From Chromera velia (Eukaryota > Sar > Chromeraceae), in contig JAHBMJ010002585.1 in assembly GCA_018398765.1 (NCBI GenBank), positions 6,696 through 18,400 of the forward strand: a DNA stretch of 11,705 nt, in the 5' to 3' direction. Both the position numbers and the translations under genes were made by a program. Of this stretch, positions 1 through 7,247 are shown in pieces. Below the pieces are notes generated by a model that worked only from the letters and a program-made list of their open reading frames with translations, did not search any database and had not been told where the DNA came from. Positions within the stretch are counted from its first letter, which is position 1; each line of letters starts with the position of its first letter.

Positions 1-629
1 GGGGGGGGGGGGGGGTGTCCGACCCAACTCGAGGTTCCTGACTTAAAACAGTCAGGGAAGGTGTTCTGTGACTCTCTAAACATCTGGATCTGCCTATGAA
101 CCTGTCCTTCTTTTTCACAGTTTCTCATTGACACACACAGAACGATTTGCAAGCTTTTGCACTGTGTGCTGTGAGTTCTTTGTGAAAAGAGTTATATTGT
201 CTCTGTGTTCTGTTTTTCGGAATCCTCTCCGACCCCTGCTGACTGCCTCCTGTCCGGTCTGACCAGCCTAGCTATGAAGCCCTCCTTCTTGCATTGTTTC
301 CCTTGCAGAAGAAGCAATTCTTTGTAGTTGATTGGCGGTGCTAAACGTTACTTTTTCAGTATATCTATTAGTGTTGTGCCTGTGTATTTCTTTGCAGGTA
401 ACATTCATTAACTTCTACGTGCCGCGGTCATCATAATTTTTCCTACCATGCACCCTAGCTAATCAACCAGTCTTTTGAGCACATTTGAACAGAATCTGAT
501 TTGCACAGGAGTAACGATTTTAAATGCTTTAAAAGGCTCTAGATTGCTTCAAGTAACCTAGTTTTACTTTATAATGAAACTAGAATATAGTAAATTTAAA
601 AGTTACTTTAGATTCCACTAAGTCCTACT
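1..629. other. 5' flank without recognised gene; begins with G15
   Basis: The window opens with a run of 15 G, which may be a true homopolymer or a contig-end artefact. The rest is moderately T-rich and contains acceptor-like pyrimidine-AG sites (for example near 108-120 and 380-397), but no open frame long enough or protein-like enough to call. From about 535 to 610 it becomes AT-rich, just before the LINE relic begins. It could be intron, UTR or intergenic DNA. Confidence 0.5.
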
Positions 630-1860
630 TTGGAGTCCACTCTGTTCCTTTTGTTCATAAATAACCTGTACCGCTACGTTAGCTCCTCGGCTGACCTGGA
701 GAACGGGCACGAGGGGGAAGAGTCAGCTAAAAGAGTCAGAGAAGGATGGAATAGTGAATGATGAGAGCCCAATAGAAAGCCAAATACGAGATAACCCTTG
801 GGCAGGTAGATTAAAAGGGGCAAGCAATGGAAAAGGGAACGAGAAGACTGAAGCGTAGGGGAAGAGAAAAAGAGGGAAAGATTAAGTTAGTCAGGACAAT
901 ACGATTGGTTTGGGGTCTTAGCCTCTCGAAAGCATCGGTTACGCTGACGATCTTGTTTTGTTTGGTCGTTCTTCATGGGAGCTTCAATCAAAAATGAATA
1001 AATTGGGTGAATACTGTTGGACATGGGGCATCAATTACGGTCAATCTAAAAAAAACTAAAGTGATGAGGCTTTCTAACAATGAAGAGAACATTAGGGAGC
1101 CGATCTTTTTTGAGGGAAAGGAAGTAGAGAGAACTGATCCGAACTGATCAGTACAAATATTTAAGCTACATTTTCTTTGAAGGCGGCTCTCTCCATCCCT
1201 CTGTGAGACATCGGCTGGGGGCGGCAGAGAGGGCGCTGGGGGAGATTATAGGGCTCTGTGCTTTCTTTGGTCCTCTAGCTCTCGTCTGCCTCCAAAATTA
1301 TGCTCTTTTGGGGCCTATGGATTCCTGTGGCCCTTTATGGGCTCAAAGCATTTTCTCTCAGTCAAGCAAATATAAAGGCGCTGGACGATCTGCAATTACG
1401 TTTTGTTAGATAAGTTTTCGGCCTCCCCTGCAATTTATTTCATATCCCCTCCCTTTTTGTTTCTAGCCTTTAGTAATGCCCGATATGGGCTCTCTTGACA
1501 GAAAGAGTGGGGGGATTTTTACGCAGCCTCTCCAGGGACCTTAACATCCCACTGTGTGCCAGCCGGATTTTTAGATCCTAGTTTTAGATCTTTGCAAGGA
1601 TGGTTTTTACGGAGAATGGTGGAGGTCTGTCAAGCTGTTGGTGGGACCTTTTACTCCTAAATTCTTCTCTGATATGGAGGGTCCACTCAGGCCTGGGTGA
1701 GAAAGCAGCAATGAGAAGAAAGCTTGCTGTCAAAGGGAGAGGAAGGGAGGCACAAGAATGGTTGGACAACTGGTTTATCGCAACCTCGCGTACTCTGCAG
1801 AAAGAGGGCCGGCAGGAAAAGGGAGGGCAGGTAAGACGGAGGGTGTTTTCTCTAATGGAG
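630..1860 (+). pseudogene. Decayed LINE reverse transcriptase (RT palm, thumb and downstream region)
   Basis: This is a broken reverse transcriptase of a non-LTR retrotransposon, the enzyme that copies element RNA into DNA at a nicked target. At 639-677 the frame reads TLFLLFINNLYRY, matching the LINE 'SPxLFxLFINDL' region. At 940-960 it reads YADDLVLF, the metal-binding catalytic box, followed by an SKKTKVM-type motif near 1046-1066. At 1146-1200 it reads DQYKYLSYIF, the 'YKYLG' thumb motif. From 1378 comes an LDDLQLRF / VFGLP stretch typical of the region after the thumb. The pieces lie in different frames, with changes near 720, at the A8 run 1048-1055, at a 10-bp tandem duplication 1131-1150, near 1375 and near 1870. 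In-frame TAA/TAG stops occur at 856, 883, 919, 1411, 1471, 1474, 1579 and 1585. There is no endonuclease region, so the copy is 5'-truncated at about 610-630. It cannot encode an active protein under the standard code. Confidence 0.82.
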
Positions 1861-1886
1861 TGAGGCCTTCGGTCTAAGACTTCTAA

Positions 1887-2318
1887 ATTAAACATCCGTC
1901 TAGACAGCGCTCGGCCCGTCTTGTCATGAAAGGATGGACCGGCTCAAGCGGACGGCGAGTTCCTATGGTTCGACCTCTCCCTAGGAGGCTGCTCTGTTCG
2001 GAGGCCAACGTTAGGCTAATTGCCCGTGCACTGCTAAGGGGGGGGGGAGGAGTTTCGAACGGGGAGGTAGAGTCTGTCTGCGAGCACTGCCCTTTTGACA
2101 TGCATGGACAAGGTAAATTGAATGATGTTGTTCACAAGTTAACAGAATACAAAAGGACGGAAATAGAAAGAGGACGTATGGATAGGCTTTTGAAAGAAGT
2201 AAGAGACGCACGCTCTGAGTCGGATTTAATCGTGTTGGCACAACAGATGGCAAAGCAACAGTTCGGACGGGCGGTGTGCGAGAACAAAAAGAAAGTAAAG
2301 GAGATTTTCATACGTACC
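1887..2318 (+). pseudogene. C-terminal fragment of the LINE relic with degenerate Cys/His motif
   Basis: One frame is open from 1887 into the foldback element at 2319. The portion from the ATG at 1926 looks like the C-terminal end of a LINE ORF2 protein. Residues C52 and C55 (CEHC), H70 and, at the place of the last cysteine, Y75 form a C-x2-C-x14-H-x4-Y arrangement. LINE proteins often end with a C-x(1-3)-C-x(7-8)-H-x4-C zinc knuckle that helps bind element RNA, so this copy appears to have a longer loop and to have lost the last Cys. A basic, charged helix-like stretch follows. It lies directly downstream of the RT relic, one frame away, so I read both as one decayed element. A G10 run at 2038-2047 inside it is a likely indel site. 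It is unlikely to be an independent gene, although the frame is intact for about 140 codons. Confidence 0.55.
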
Positions 2319-2790
2319 CCAGGCCGCACCCACAGATTTTGACCCGCAGATTTTGCACTTGGGCCGTAGATTTTACGTGACCCATGGATTTTACACCATG
2401 GATTTTATTATTTTTTGTTTTTTTGTATGTGCAGATTTTAACAAAAAATCTATTAGTCGTAATACAAAATCCACGGGTCACTTTGAAAAAATACAAAATC
2501 CACGGGTCGACATGAATGTTTTGGGACCAAAAAAATCCAAACGTAGATTTTGCTAAAATGAAAATCGGATTCCATATATGGATTTTGGGTCGTAGATTTT
2601 GCATTGTAAAATCTACAGGTCATGCAAAATCTACGGGTCAACTTACGGTCCAAAAAAAAAATTGAACCGTGGATTTTACCTTTTTTTTTGTAAAATTCAC
2701 ACCCAAAATCGGCTAAATCCACGGATCAATCGGTAAAATCCACGATCCAAATGTAAAATCTATAGGTTAAAATCTGCGGGTGCGGCCTGG
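2319..2790. mobile_element. 472-bp foldback / MITE-like element with terminal inverted repeats
   Basis: The ends 2319-2340 and 2769-2790 are inverted repeats of each other, 21 of 22 bases matching (CCAGGCCGCACCC.CAGATTTT). The similarity continues inwards in weaker form for roughly another 50-60 bp (CCGTAGATTTTA against TCGTGGATTTTA). The interior consists of about twenty short units with the core GATTTT on one strand or AAAATC on the other, often extended to AAAATCCACGGGTC (2466-, 2495-). It contains no protein frame of interest, so it would be a non-autonomous element whose transposase is not in this window. No convincing target-site duplication is visible. The flanking codons (ACC at 2316-2318, AAC at 2791-2793) would be in phase if the element were removed, which suggests insertion into the LINE relic. 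Family assignment is open: it could also be a composite satellite. Confidence 0.72.
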
Positions 2791-3699
2791 AACTCTTTCT
2801 CGAGGAACACCCTATTGCCGGTGCATGAGCAATTTCAGCTTGCCTTCGTAAACGGTAAAGTCTTAATCCAATTGCCTCTAGATGGTTGTTTCTGGTTTTT
2901 CTCTGTTTGAGTATATGAGGTGGGTTCAGAGCTAGAATGTAATAGAGAGAGAAACGTGAAACGCGTGGGGGGGACGTGCTCGAGCTCGCGTAGGCGCGGG
3001 AGGGTAGGGTGCTCGTACTATCCGTGTGGCGTGGATACAGCTTTTTTGAGTAGTCTCTCTGTTTTTCTCTTTCTCATCTTCTTTTCATCTCTTTTCTTTT
3101 CTTTCTCTTTCTTTTTCCTGTTCGGTTTTTTACTCATAATTTCATTGCCTCGAAAATAGATTGTGCCCTACAGAGTTGACCCTTGGTCTTACCAAAGGAC
3201 AAGAGAGACTGATAGGACTACCGTAGGTACCGTACTTCAGTCAGTCTAGTCAGGCCCAGGGAAGCGAAGTCACTGTGCCTGCGTCTTGTCTAATTCTTGT
3301 TTGATCTTGTGTATATTCCTTCTTCACTGCTGACTGTCCATTGTGCTCAGCAGCCGAGCCCTTCCTCAGGAGTCAGTATCGACAGAAGTGTTTCGTAGGG
3401 TTCCTACCCTGTAGACTGCACTCTTTACCATTTTTCAGTCTGATATGGACGCGTTCTTTTGCTTCTCTTTTTCGGTTTCCCTTTCTGGCTTTATCTTCCC
3501 TCTCGGTCGTTTCCCCTGCCACTGCAAGTCTGTTCTGATGCAGGTAGTTTTTAACGCTGGTTGCTTGAGGGTGGAGCTACCCTCTGTTTTTATTTCCATT
3601 TCTGCCCTAGCTAGGCTTTGATTCATGCAAATGCCCTAGTAGGGCCTAGGTTGAGGGATCAAATCTATACAGGAAATACTAGGTTGGCCGTGGGACGGT

Positions 3700-3870
3700 A
3701 ACTCTCGGAGTGTTCCGGGCTTAGGACCTAAAATCAGACTATGTTTTGTGGAGTATGTTTTCAGAGTATGTTAATCGGAATGTGTCTATCGGAGTGTGTT
3801 CAAGCGGAGTGTCACACGAGCTAGACCTACCTATTGTCGGAGTGTGTTCTCTAAATCAAACCACCTATGA
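3700..3870 (+). repeat. Cluster of degenerate GGAGTGTGT-type repeats, copy 1
   Basis: The core CGGAGTGTGTT or close variants recurs at 3706, 3749, 3762, 3776, 3790, 3805 and 3838, at irregular spacings of about 13-43 bp. Accompanying words, TAGGACCTAAAATC at 3722 and CTAGACCTACCTATT at 3821, are also found in modified form in the second cluster (about 5700-5845) in the same orientation. No coding frame is associated. It may be a decayed minisatellite or part of a dispersed repeat family; I do not recognise the family. Confidence 0.6.
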
Positions 3871-3871
3871 C

Positions 3872-3907
3872 TTTTTTTTTTTAATTAAAAAAAAAAAAAT
3901 TTTTTTT
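3872..3907. repeat. A/T palindrome T11-AATT-A13-T8
   Basis: Eleven T, AATT, thirteen A and eight T follow each other, so the T and A runs can pair as a hairpin. It sits at the edge of an AT-rich stretch reaching to about 4020. It could be the remnant of a poly-A tail insertion, or simply unstable simple sequence. Confidence 0.7.
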
Positions 3908-4116
3908 ATAACTTGAAGTAGGTAGCTTGGTATATTCTTTAGATTTCCTATAGAAAAAAGCTTATGGAAATCTATTTTTATAATTTTTTAATTTAGTTTT
4001 TATATGATAAGTGTGACTGTACATATGTCTCTCTATGTTTTTTAGCGTCTTCTGGTTCCCCTAGCACGACCTCTTCCTCTTCAAAATCTCGGACTCGCTC
4101 TGCCCTGATCCTAATC

Positions 4117-4863
4117 TTAATCTTCATCATAATCATCTGATGACAAGGCATCTTCTGACTTGTTATCAGCAGTCCATCGCGATCTCTTCTTTTCTTGCAC
4201 TTTCGCTTGCGCTACTTCCTTTTTCTTTTCATGTTGTTTGCTTTTCTTCTCCACAGCTGCCTTCTCTTTCGGTGAAAAACCAATCAATTCACCTTCTTGC
4301 ACCCAAGACTCTTCACTGCCTTTCCACTTTACTTTATACTCTTTCTTCCTTCCTTCTTTCCTGGCTGCCAGCAACTTTTCGACTACCCATACTTCTTGTT
4401 TCTTGCCATCTTTTTCTAGAGACTTTCTCACCTTATTTGGATAAATGATGTATTTTACGGCAAGCTCTCCTCCTTCTTTCAATCGCCTCCTGGAAGAAGC
4501 AGAAGAAGAGGAGGAGGAAGAAGAAGAAGAAGAAGAAGAAGAAGAAAAAGAAGAAGATGAAGAAGAAGAAGAAGAAGAAGAAGAAGCAGAAGAAGAAGAA
4601 GAAAAAGAAGAAGAAGAAGAAGAAGAAGAAGAAGAAGAAGAAGAAAAAGAAGAAGAAGAAGAAGAAGAAGAAGAAGAAGAAGAAGAAAAAGAAGAAAAAG
4701 AAGAAGAAGAAGAAGAAGAAGAAGAAGAAACATTTGATTCAGAAGAGGACTGAGGGGCTGCATCACGGAGGATACGGACTACATGCAGCCCCCTTTGAAT
4801 GTATTTAGTCTCGATTTGTCTGCTTAACCATTGAACAGATAGCAGGAAATATTTTTGTACCAC
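4117..4863 (-). CDS. Chromodomain protein with long poly-Ser tract (main or last exon)
   Basis: The exon encodes about 248 residues and ends at a TAA. Residues 1-43 are a hydrophobic/basic, helix-like segment. Residues about 44-123 are almost pure serine with occasional Phe and Ala, written by a TCT microsatellite. Residues about 157-195 are a chromodomain: VWVVEKLL, then an Arg/Lys/Gly loop, then EYKVKWKGSEESW. The family binds methylated lysine on histone tails, or sometimes RNA. W159 and W180 occupy two of the three aromatic cage positions of HP1, whereas the third (aromatic after KWKG) is S183, so methyl-lysine binding may be weak. A Lys-rich then acidic tail (SSDDYDED) follows. The first codon is GTG rather than ATG and is preceded by TGTTCAG, a splice-acceptor-like site at 4864, so this is probably an internal-to-last exon. 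No integrase domain is attached, which argues against a chromovirus origin, although a repeat-associated gene remains possible. Confidence 0.7.
   Translation of the reverse strand: MVQKYFLLSVQWLSRQIETKYIQRGLHVVRILRDAAPQSSSESNVSSSSSSSSSSFSSFSSSSSSSSSSSSSFSSSSSSSSSSSSSFSSSSSASSSSSSSSSSSSFSSSSSSSSSSSSSSSASSRRRLKEGGELAVKYIIYPNKVRKSLEKDGKKQEVWVVEKLLAARKEGRKKEYKVKWKGSEESWVQEGELIGFSPKEKAAVEKKSKQHEKKKEVAQAKVQEKKRSRWTADNKSEDALSSDDYDED
4493..4730. repeat. GAA/TTC trinucleotide tract inside the chromodomain exon
   Basis: About 238 bp are almost only purine on the + strand, mainly GAA with AAA, GAT and two GCA interruptions. On the - strand this is TCT, read as Ser by the chromodomain gene; on the + strand it gives meaningless poly-Glu or poly-Lys frames. 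Long GAA·TTC tracts can form triplex DNA and change length easily, so the poly-Ser length is likely variable between individuals or assemblies. Confidence 0.9.
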
Positions 4864-5326
4864 CTGAACAGGCCTCTATACTGTTTTTATCAGATCTTCC
4901 TCAGCCGGGGCGGATACAAAAAAGAGAGGAACAACATATCTGCATGTTAACTTTTAATCGCGTCTGTAGAGTATCAACTGTGAAAGTATTCGGCTTATTG
5001 TTGCTGTTATCTTTTTCCGTCTTCGTCTGTGTCCTCTTCTCAACGCCCCTCTATGGGTATTGCTCTATACTTAGTGCCTATGCTGCTTTGTACTAGATTC
5101 CTACGTTTTTCTACTTGTGCATTCTGCCCTTGTGCTTCCTAGAAGCATCTCAGAGCTACCCGGTTGTGTTTGGTGGCAATCAAGTTGTTTTGTTTTCTCC
5201 GGTGCTCTCATTCTATCTCCTACTCTGTATGAGTCTCGAGACCTATATATTGTTCTGCATTGCTCTGTACTATGCTTTCTGCTCTTGCGGTCCTTCTTTG
5301 CAGAACAATGAACAACCACAACTTAC
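4864..5326 (-). other. Proposed intron of the chromodomain gene (463 bp)
   Basis: Read on the minus strand, the sequence begins with GTAAGT (5326-5321), the consensus donor, and ends with GCCTGTTCAG at 4864. A CTGAT branch-like word lies about 25-30 nt before the end. The pyrimidine tract before the acceptor is weak. The stretch contains six TAA/TAG triplets in the frame of the chromodomain exon, which an intron explains simply. The alternative is an earlier acceptor near 4978 (TTTCACAG). Confidence 0.45.
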
Positions 5327-5389
5327 CAGGACCTGTCTTGGGCGCGGTGGCCGACCAGCCTCCGTAGGAGCAGGCATGCAGCCCTCCAT
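5327..5389 (-). CDS. Candidate first exon of the chromodomain gene
   Basis: On the minus strand an ATG at 5389-5387 opens 21 codons (MEGCMPAPTEAGRP... ending QVL) that stop exactly at the GTAAGT donor. The exon ends in phase 0, and the chromodomain exon starts in phase 0 with GTG at 4863, so splicing would give one continuous protein of about 269 residues. The frame is also open upstream of this ATG to about 5650, so the true start may lie further up or there may be another exon. Evidence is limited to splice signals and phase, and the short sequence matches no family I know. Confidence 0.35.
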
Positions 5390-5699
5390 GAGCTTGCTGC
5401 GCAGCTCATGCAGGCAGGGATTGGAAGGGCAGGAATGCAGACTGCCTTCAACGAAAGCGAGCCTGGCTTTGCTGTGGAGGGGTTCAGGAAGTGGAGTCCT
5501 ACAGAGGCGTCTGTCTAGGTCCGGTGTGTGTGGTGCATAAAGTAGTTTTCTGTTTTTAGCAGATGGGTGAATGGAGTGCTCCAGTTTTAACTCCACCACT
5601 TGCAGGACCACACACAGGACGTGTGCTCCCAACACTATCACTGATTGTAAGAAAACCTTTTACATAAATCTAATTTGTCTTAGTGTGGCTCACGTGGCC

Positions 5700-5845
5700 T
5701 CTAGACCACCTATTTCCAGTGTGTATCACCTTTATTAGTGTGTCACAGCGCTAGGACTGAAATCCGGAGTGTGTACCACCATTGCCGGAGTGTTAGGCCT
5801 CTTATACCTAAGTCTGGAGTGTGCACCCAGACACACTCTGACAGA
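5700..5845 (+). repeat. Cluster of degenerate GGAGTGTGT-type repeats, copy 2
   Basis: The cores AGTGTGT / CGGAGTGTGT recur near 5717, 5736, 5764, 5785 and 5814. The last forms a hairpin with CACACTC at about 5832. CTAGACCACCTATT (5701) and TAGGACTGAAATC (5752) correspond to CTAGACCTACCTATT and TAGGACCTAAAATC in copy 1, in the same orientation about 2 kb away. This supports a common origin for the two clusters. Confidence 0.55.
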
Positions 5846-5900
5846 TATTGACCCACGAGGTTGGCCAAAGCCTATATGGCTTACTGGCTTTAACCTCATA

Positions 5901-5918
5901 CATCATCATCATCATCAT
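5901..5918 (+). repeat. (CAT)6 microsatellite
   Basis: Six CAT units in a row lie between the two host-like genes, outside any supported coding frame. Confidence 0.85.
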
Positions 5919-6167
5919 TGTATACAGACAGAGGGCTTCACCCCTTTTCACAAGAGAAGCTGGCGGGGTGAAAAGAAGAGATTGGAACATAAGTGGTGAA
6001 CGAAAAAGTAGACAGGATGGAAAGATGAATAGTAAAAAAAAAGGAGGGAGAGATAAAGGAGAGAAAGAGGGTGATGTTCTAATAGAGGATAGATAGAGGA
6101 ATGAAACAAAGAGACCAGAGCATGCTACATGCACTCATAAACCATTGGTTCATGTTTTGGTTATAAG

Positions 6168-6293
6168 CTGCCAAAAATTCATTTATAGGCAAAAAGTCTT
6201 CTTCTGAGGGGCGAAAACCCCCCTAAAACTACGGTAAAACCCCCTTTAAAAACCATAAAATTCACTTTTCAAAGAGGCTCTGCCAAAAATTCA
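6168..6293. repeat. 14-bp direct repeats flanking a 98-bp C-rich segment
   Basis: CTGCCAAAAATTCA occurs at 6168-6181 and again at 6280-6293. The 98 bp between include AAAACCCCCC-type words and a third, partial AAAATTCA near 6257. The arrangement resembles a small insertion with a target-site duplication, but no terminal repeats or poly-A are seen inside, so a local duplication is equally possible. Confidence 0.45.
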
Positions 6294-6506
6294 GGAGTGC
6301 GTGCAGCGCGGACCAGAGAGAGACAGAGAGAATGAGGGGAGTACATATGGCAGAAATCCATCACAGATAGACAAATGGAAACAGATTGTATCTCTCTCTG
6401 TTTGAAGACACGGTGGAAGAAAGACAGGCGACCTGGACGGAATTGAGAATAGAGAAAAAGAAACTGGGGCAGGTTCCTTTTTATTACAGAAGAGTAGCGC
6501 CTAGAA

Positions 6507-7247
6507 GTGAGCATAAGAAGAGGGCAGCAATTTTTTCTTGGGAGAGCCATCCAGAGTGATTTAACAGTAAACGAGAAATGTATCTCCAGCACTCACTTAC
6601 AGATTCAAAAAAGGGACACTGAGGAAGGGTATCACTTGACTGATCTATTGAGAAACGTGACGTGGGTGAATGGGGAAAAAGTCGAGAAAGGAAATTCAAT
6701 GAGGCTGAAAGACGGGGATTTTATCGAGGTTACAGCAGGAGACGTTGGTAAGAGAAAGGTCGTATTCAGATACAGAGAAGGAGAAGAGGAGAGTACAAGT
6801 GTAGGGGAGGGGGGGAGACAAGTAGAAGTCTTTCTAACTCAGCCACCAGTTCCACTCCCGCAGCCTGATGGAGCCCCTGATCATGTTTCACCCCCTCTCG
6901 ATGTATGGGTGGAACTTGAAAGAGAGGGAGGGAGGGAAGATGAGAAGGATGAGAGCGATGAGTCTGTGCAGGACCTAACTGACCATCCGTACTTCCGGTT
7001 TAGGAGTTTTCTTTGCGTCGACGGCCGTCTCGTTCTGCGTCGGCTGAAAAGAAAAGAAAAAATCAAGAAAGATGAGGGAGACGACAGAGGGGAGATGGAG
7101 GGAGACGACCGGAGGGGGGTGGAAGGAAATGACAGAGGGGAGATGGAGGGAGACAGCAGGGGGGAGATGAAGGGAGACGACAGGATGGAGATGGAGGGAG
7201 ACAACAGAGAAGAGAATGAAGACGACAAAATCATGCACTCGCAGTGA
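6507..7247 (+). CDS. FHA-domain protein with C-terminal acidic repeats
   Basis: FHA domains bind phosphothreonine peptides and serve in kinase signalling, DNA-damage response and RNA metabolism. Counting from GTG at 6507, all the conserved landmarks are present: G12-R13, SDLTV at 17-21, S27-x2-H30, LTD at 44-46, N50 (the following Gly replaced by V51), T52, W53, V54-N55-G56, and LKDGDFIEV at 67-75. R13, S27, H30, N50 and N55-G56 are the positions that contact the ligand or shape its loops. After the domain comes a low-complexity acidic region, a folded-looking patch near 153-178 (HPYFRFRSFLCVDGRLVLRR), and six GDDRGEME-like repeats before a TGA, with a second in-frame TGA at 7260. The start is unsettled: 6507 is GTG and the frame is closed by TAG at 6495, beyond which a WGRF typical of FHA N-termini appears. 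An upstream exon (acceptor candidates TTATTACAG 6489, CCTAG 6504) or a broken 5' end is therefore likely. No other domain identifies the partner pathway. Confidence 0.75.
   Translation: MSIRRGQQFFLGRAIQSDLTVNEKCISSTHLQIQKRDTEEGYHLTDLLRNVTWVNGEKVEKGNSMRLKDGDFIEVTAGDVGKRKVVFRYREGEEESTSVGEGGRQVEVFLTQPPVPLPQPDGAPDHVSPPLDVWVELEREGGREDEKDESDESVQDLTDHPYFRFRSFLCVDGRLVLRRLKRKEKIKKDEGDDRGEMEGDDRRGVEGNDRGEMEGDSRGEMKGDDRMEMEGDNREENEDDKIMHSQ
7077..7220 (+). repeat. Six tandem 24-bp repeats coding for acidic octapeptides
   Basis: Units start at 7077, 7101, 7125, 7149, 7173 and 7197, each reading close to GGAGACGACAGRGGGGAGATGGAG and translating to GDDRGEME, GDDRRGVE, GNDRGEME, GDSRGEMK, GDDRMEME and GDNREENE. 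Units are diverged by several bases and keep the reading frame, so they are in-frame minisatellite growth within the FHA gene. They would form a charged, disordered tail. Confidence 0.88.

Larger units (their letters stand above)
2791..4080. other. Long region without recognised gene
   Basis: At 2791-2889 there is a short open frame in phase with the LINE relic upstream of the foldback element (NTLLPVHEQFQLAF is a part of it), ending at a TGA; it may be the relic's last portion. The remainder holds a pyrimidine-rich tract at about 3053-3120, small inverted repeats (GCCCT-AGT-AGGGC at 3633-3645), the GGAGTGTGT-type repeat cluster and the A/T palindrome, which are listed separately. The open frames here are short and of biased composition, and I do not consider them genes. 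Confidence 0.5.
5390..6370. other. Region between the chromodomain and FHA genes
   Basis: It contains the second GGAGTGTGT-type repeat cluster, a (CAT)6 microsatellite at 5901-5918, a purine-rich stretch at about 5950-6120 on the + strand, and a C-rich segment (6211-6250) between two 14-bp direct repeats. Short open frames exist on both strands, but none resembles a protein family and several are driven by simple sequence. The promoters of the two divergently oriented genes would lie here; no core promoter element can be named with confidence. Confidence 0.45.

Noticed and set aside
2308-2722. Minus-strand frames of 89-98 codons across the foldback element
   Set aside because: They arise from the repeated AAAATCCACGGGTC units and do not resemble a transposase.
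2920-3159. 79-codon plus-strand frame with a hydrophobic Phe/Ser/Leu end
   Set aside because: The apparent membrane segment is the translation of a pyrimidine tract; no start context or family similarity.
4445-4808. Plus-strand poly-Glu and poly-Lys frames
   Set aside because: They are other readings of the GAA tract; the minus-strand frame carries a chromodomain and is the supported one.
4864-5325. Extension of the chromodomain frame upstream through six TAA/TAG triplets without any TGA, as proof of a variant code
   Set aside because: A consensus GTAAGT donor at 5326 and an acceptor at 4864 in matching phase make this stretch an intron; lack of TGA over about 154 triplets is not rare by chance.
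5289-5520. Plus-strand exon after a CTTTGCAG acceptor at about 5302 with an ATG at 5308
   Set aside because: The frame stops after about 20 codons, and the ACTTAC at 5321-5326 is better read as the minus-strand donor.
5892-5930. His-rich peptide from CATCAT repeats
   Set aside because: It is a microsatellite in short frames without other coding signal.
6206-6255. Interstitial telomere-like sequence (AAAACCCCCCTAAAACT...)
   Set aside because: The words are irregular and do not form tandem CCCTAAA units.
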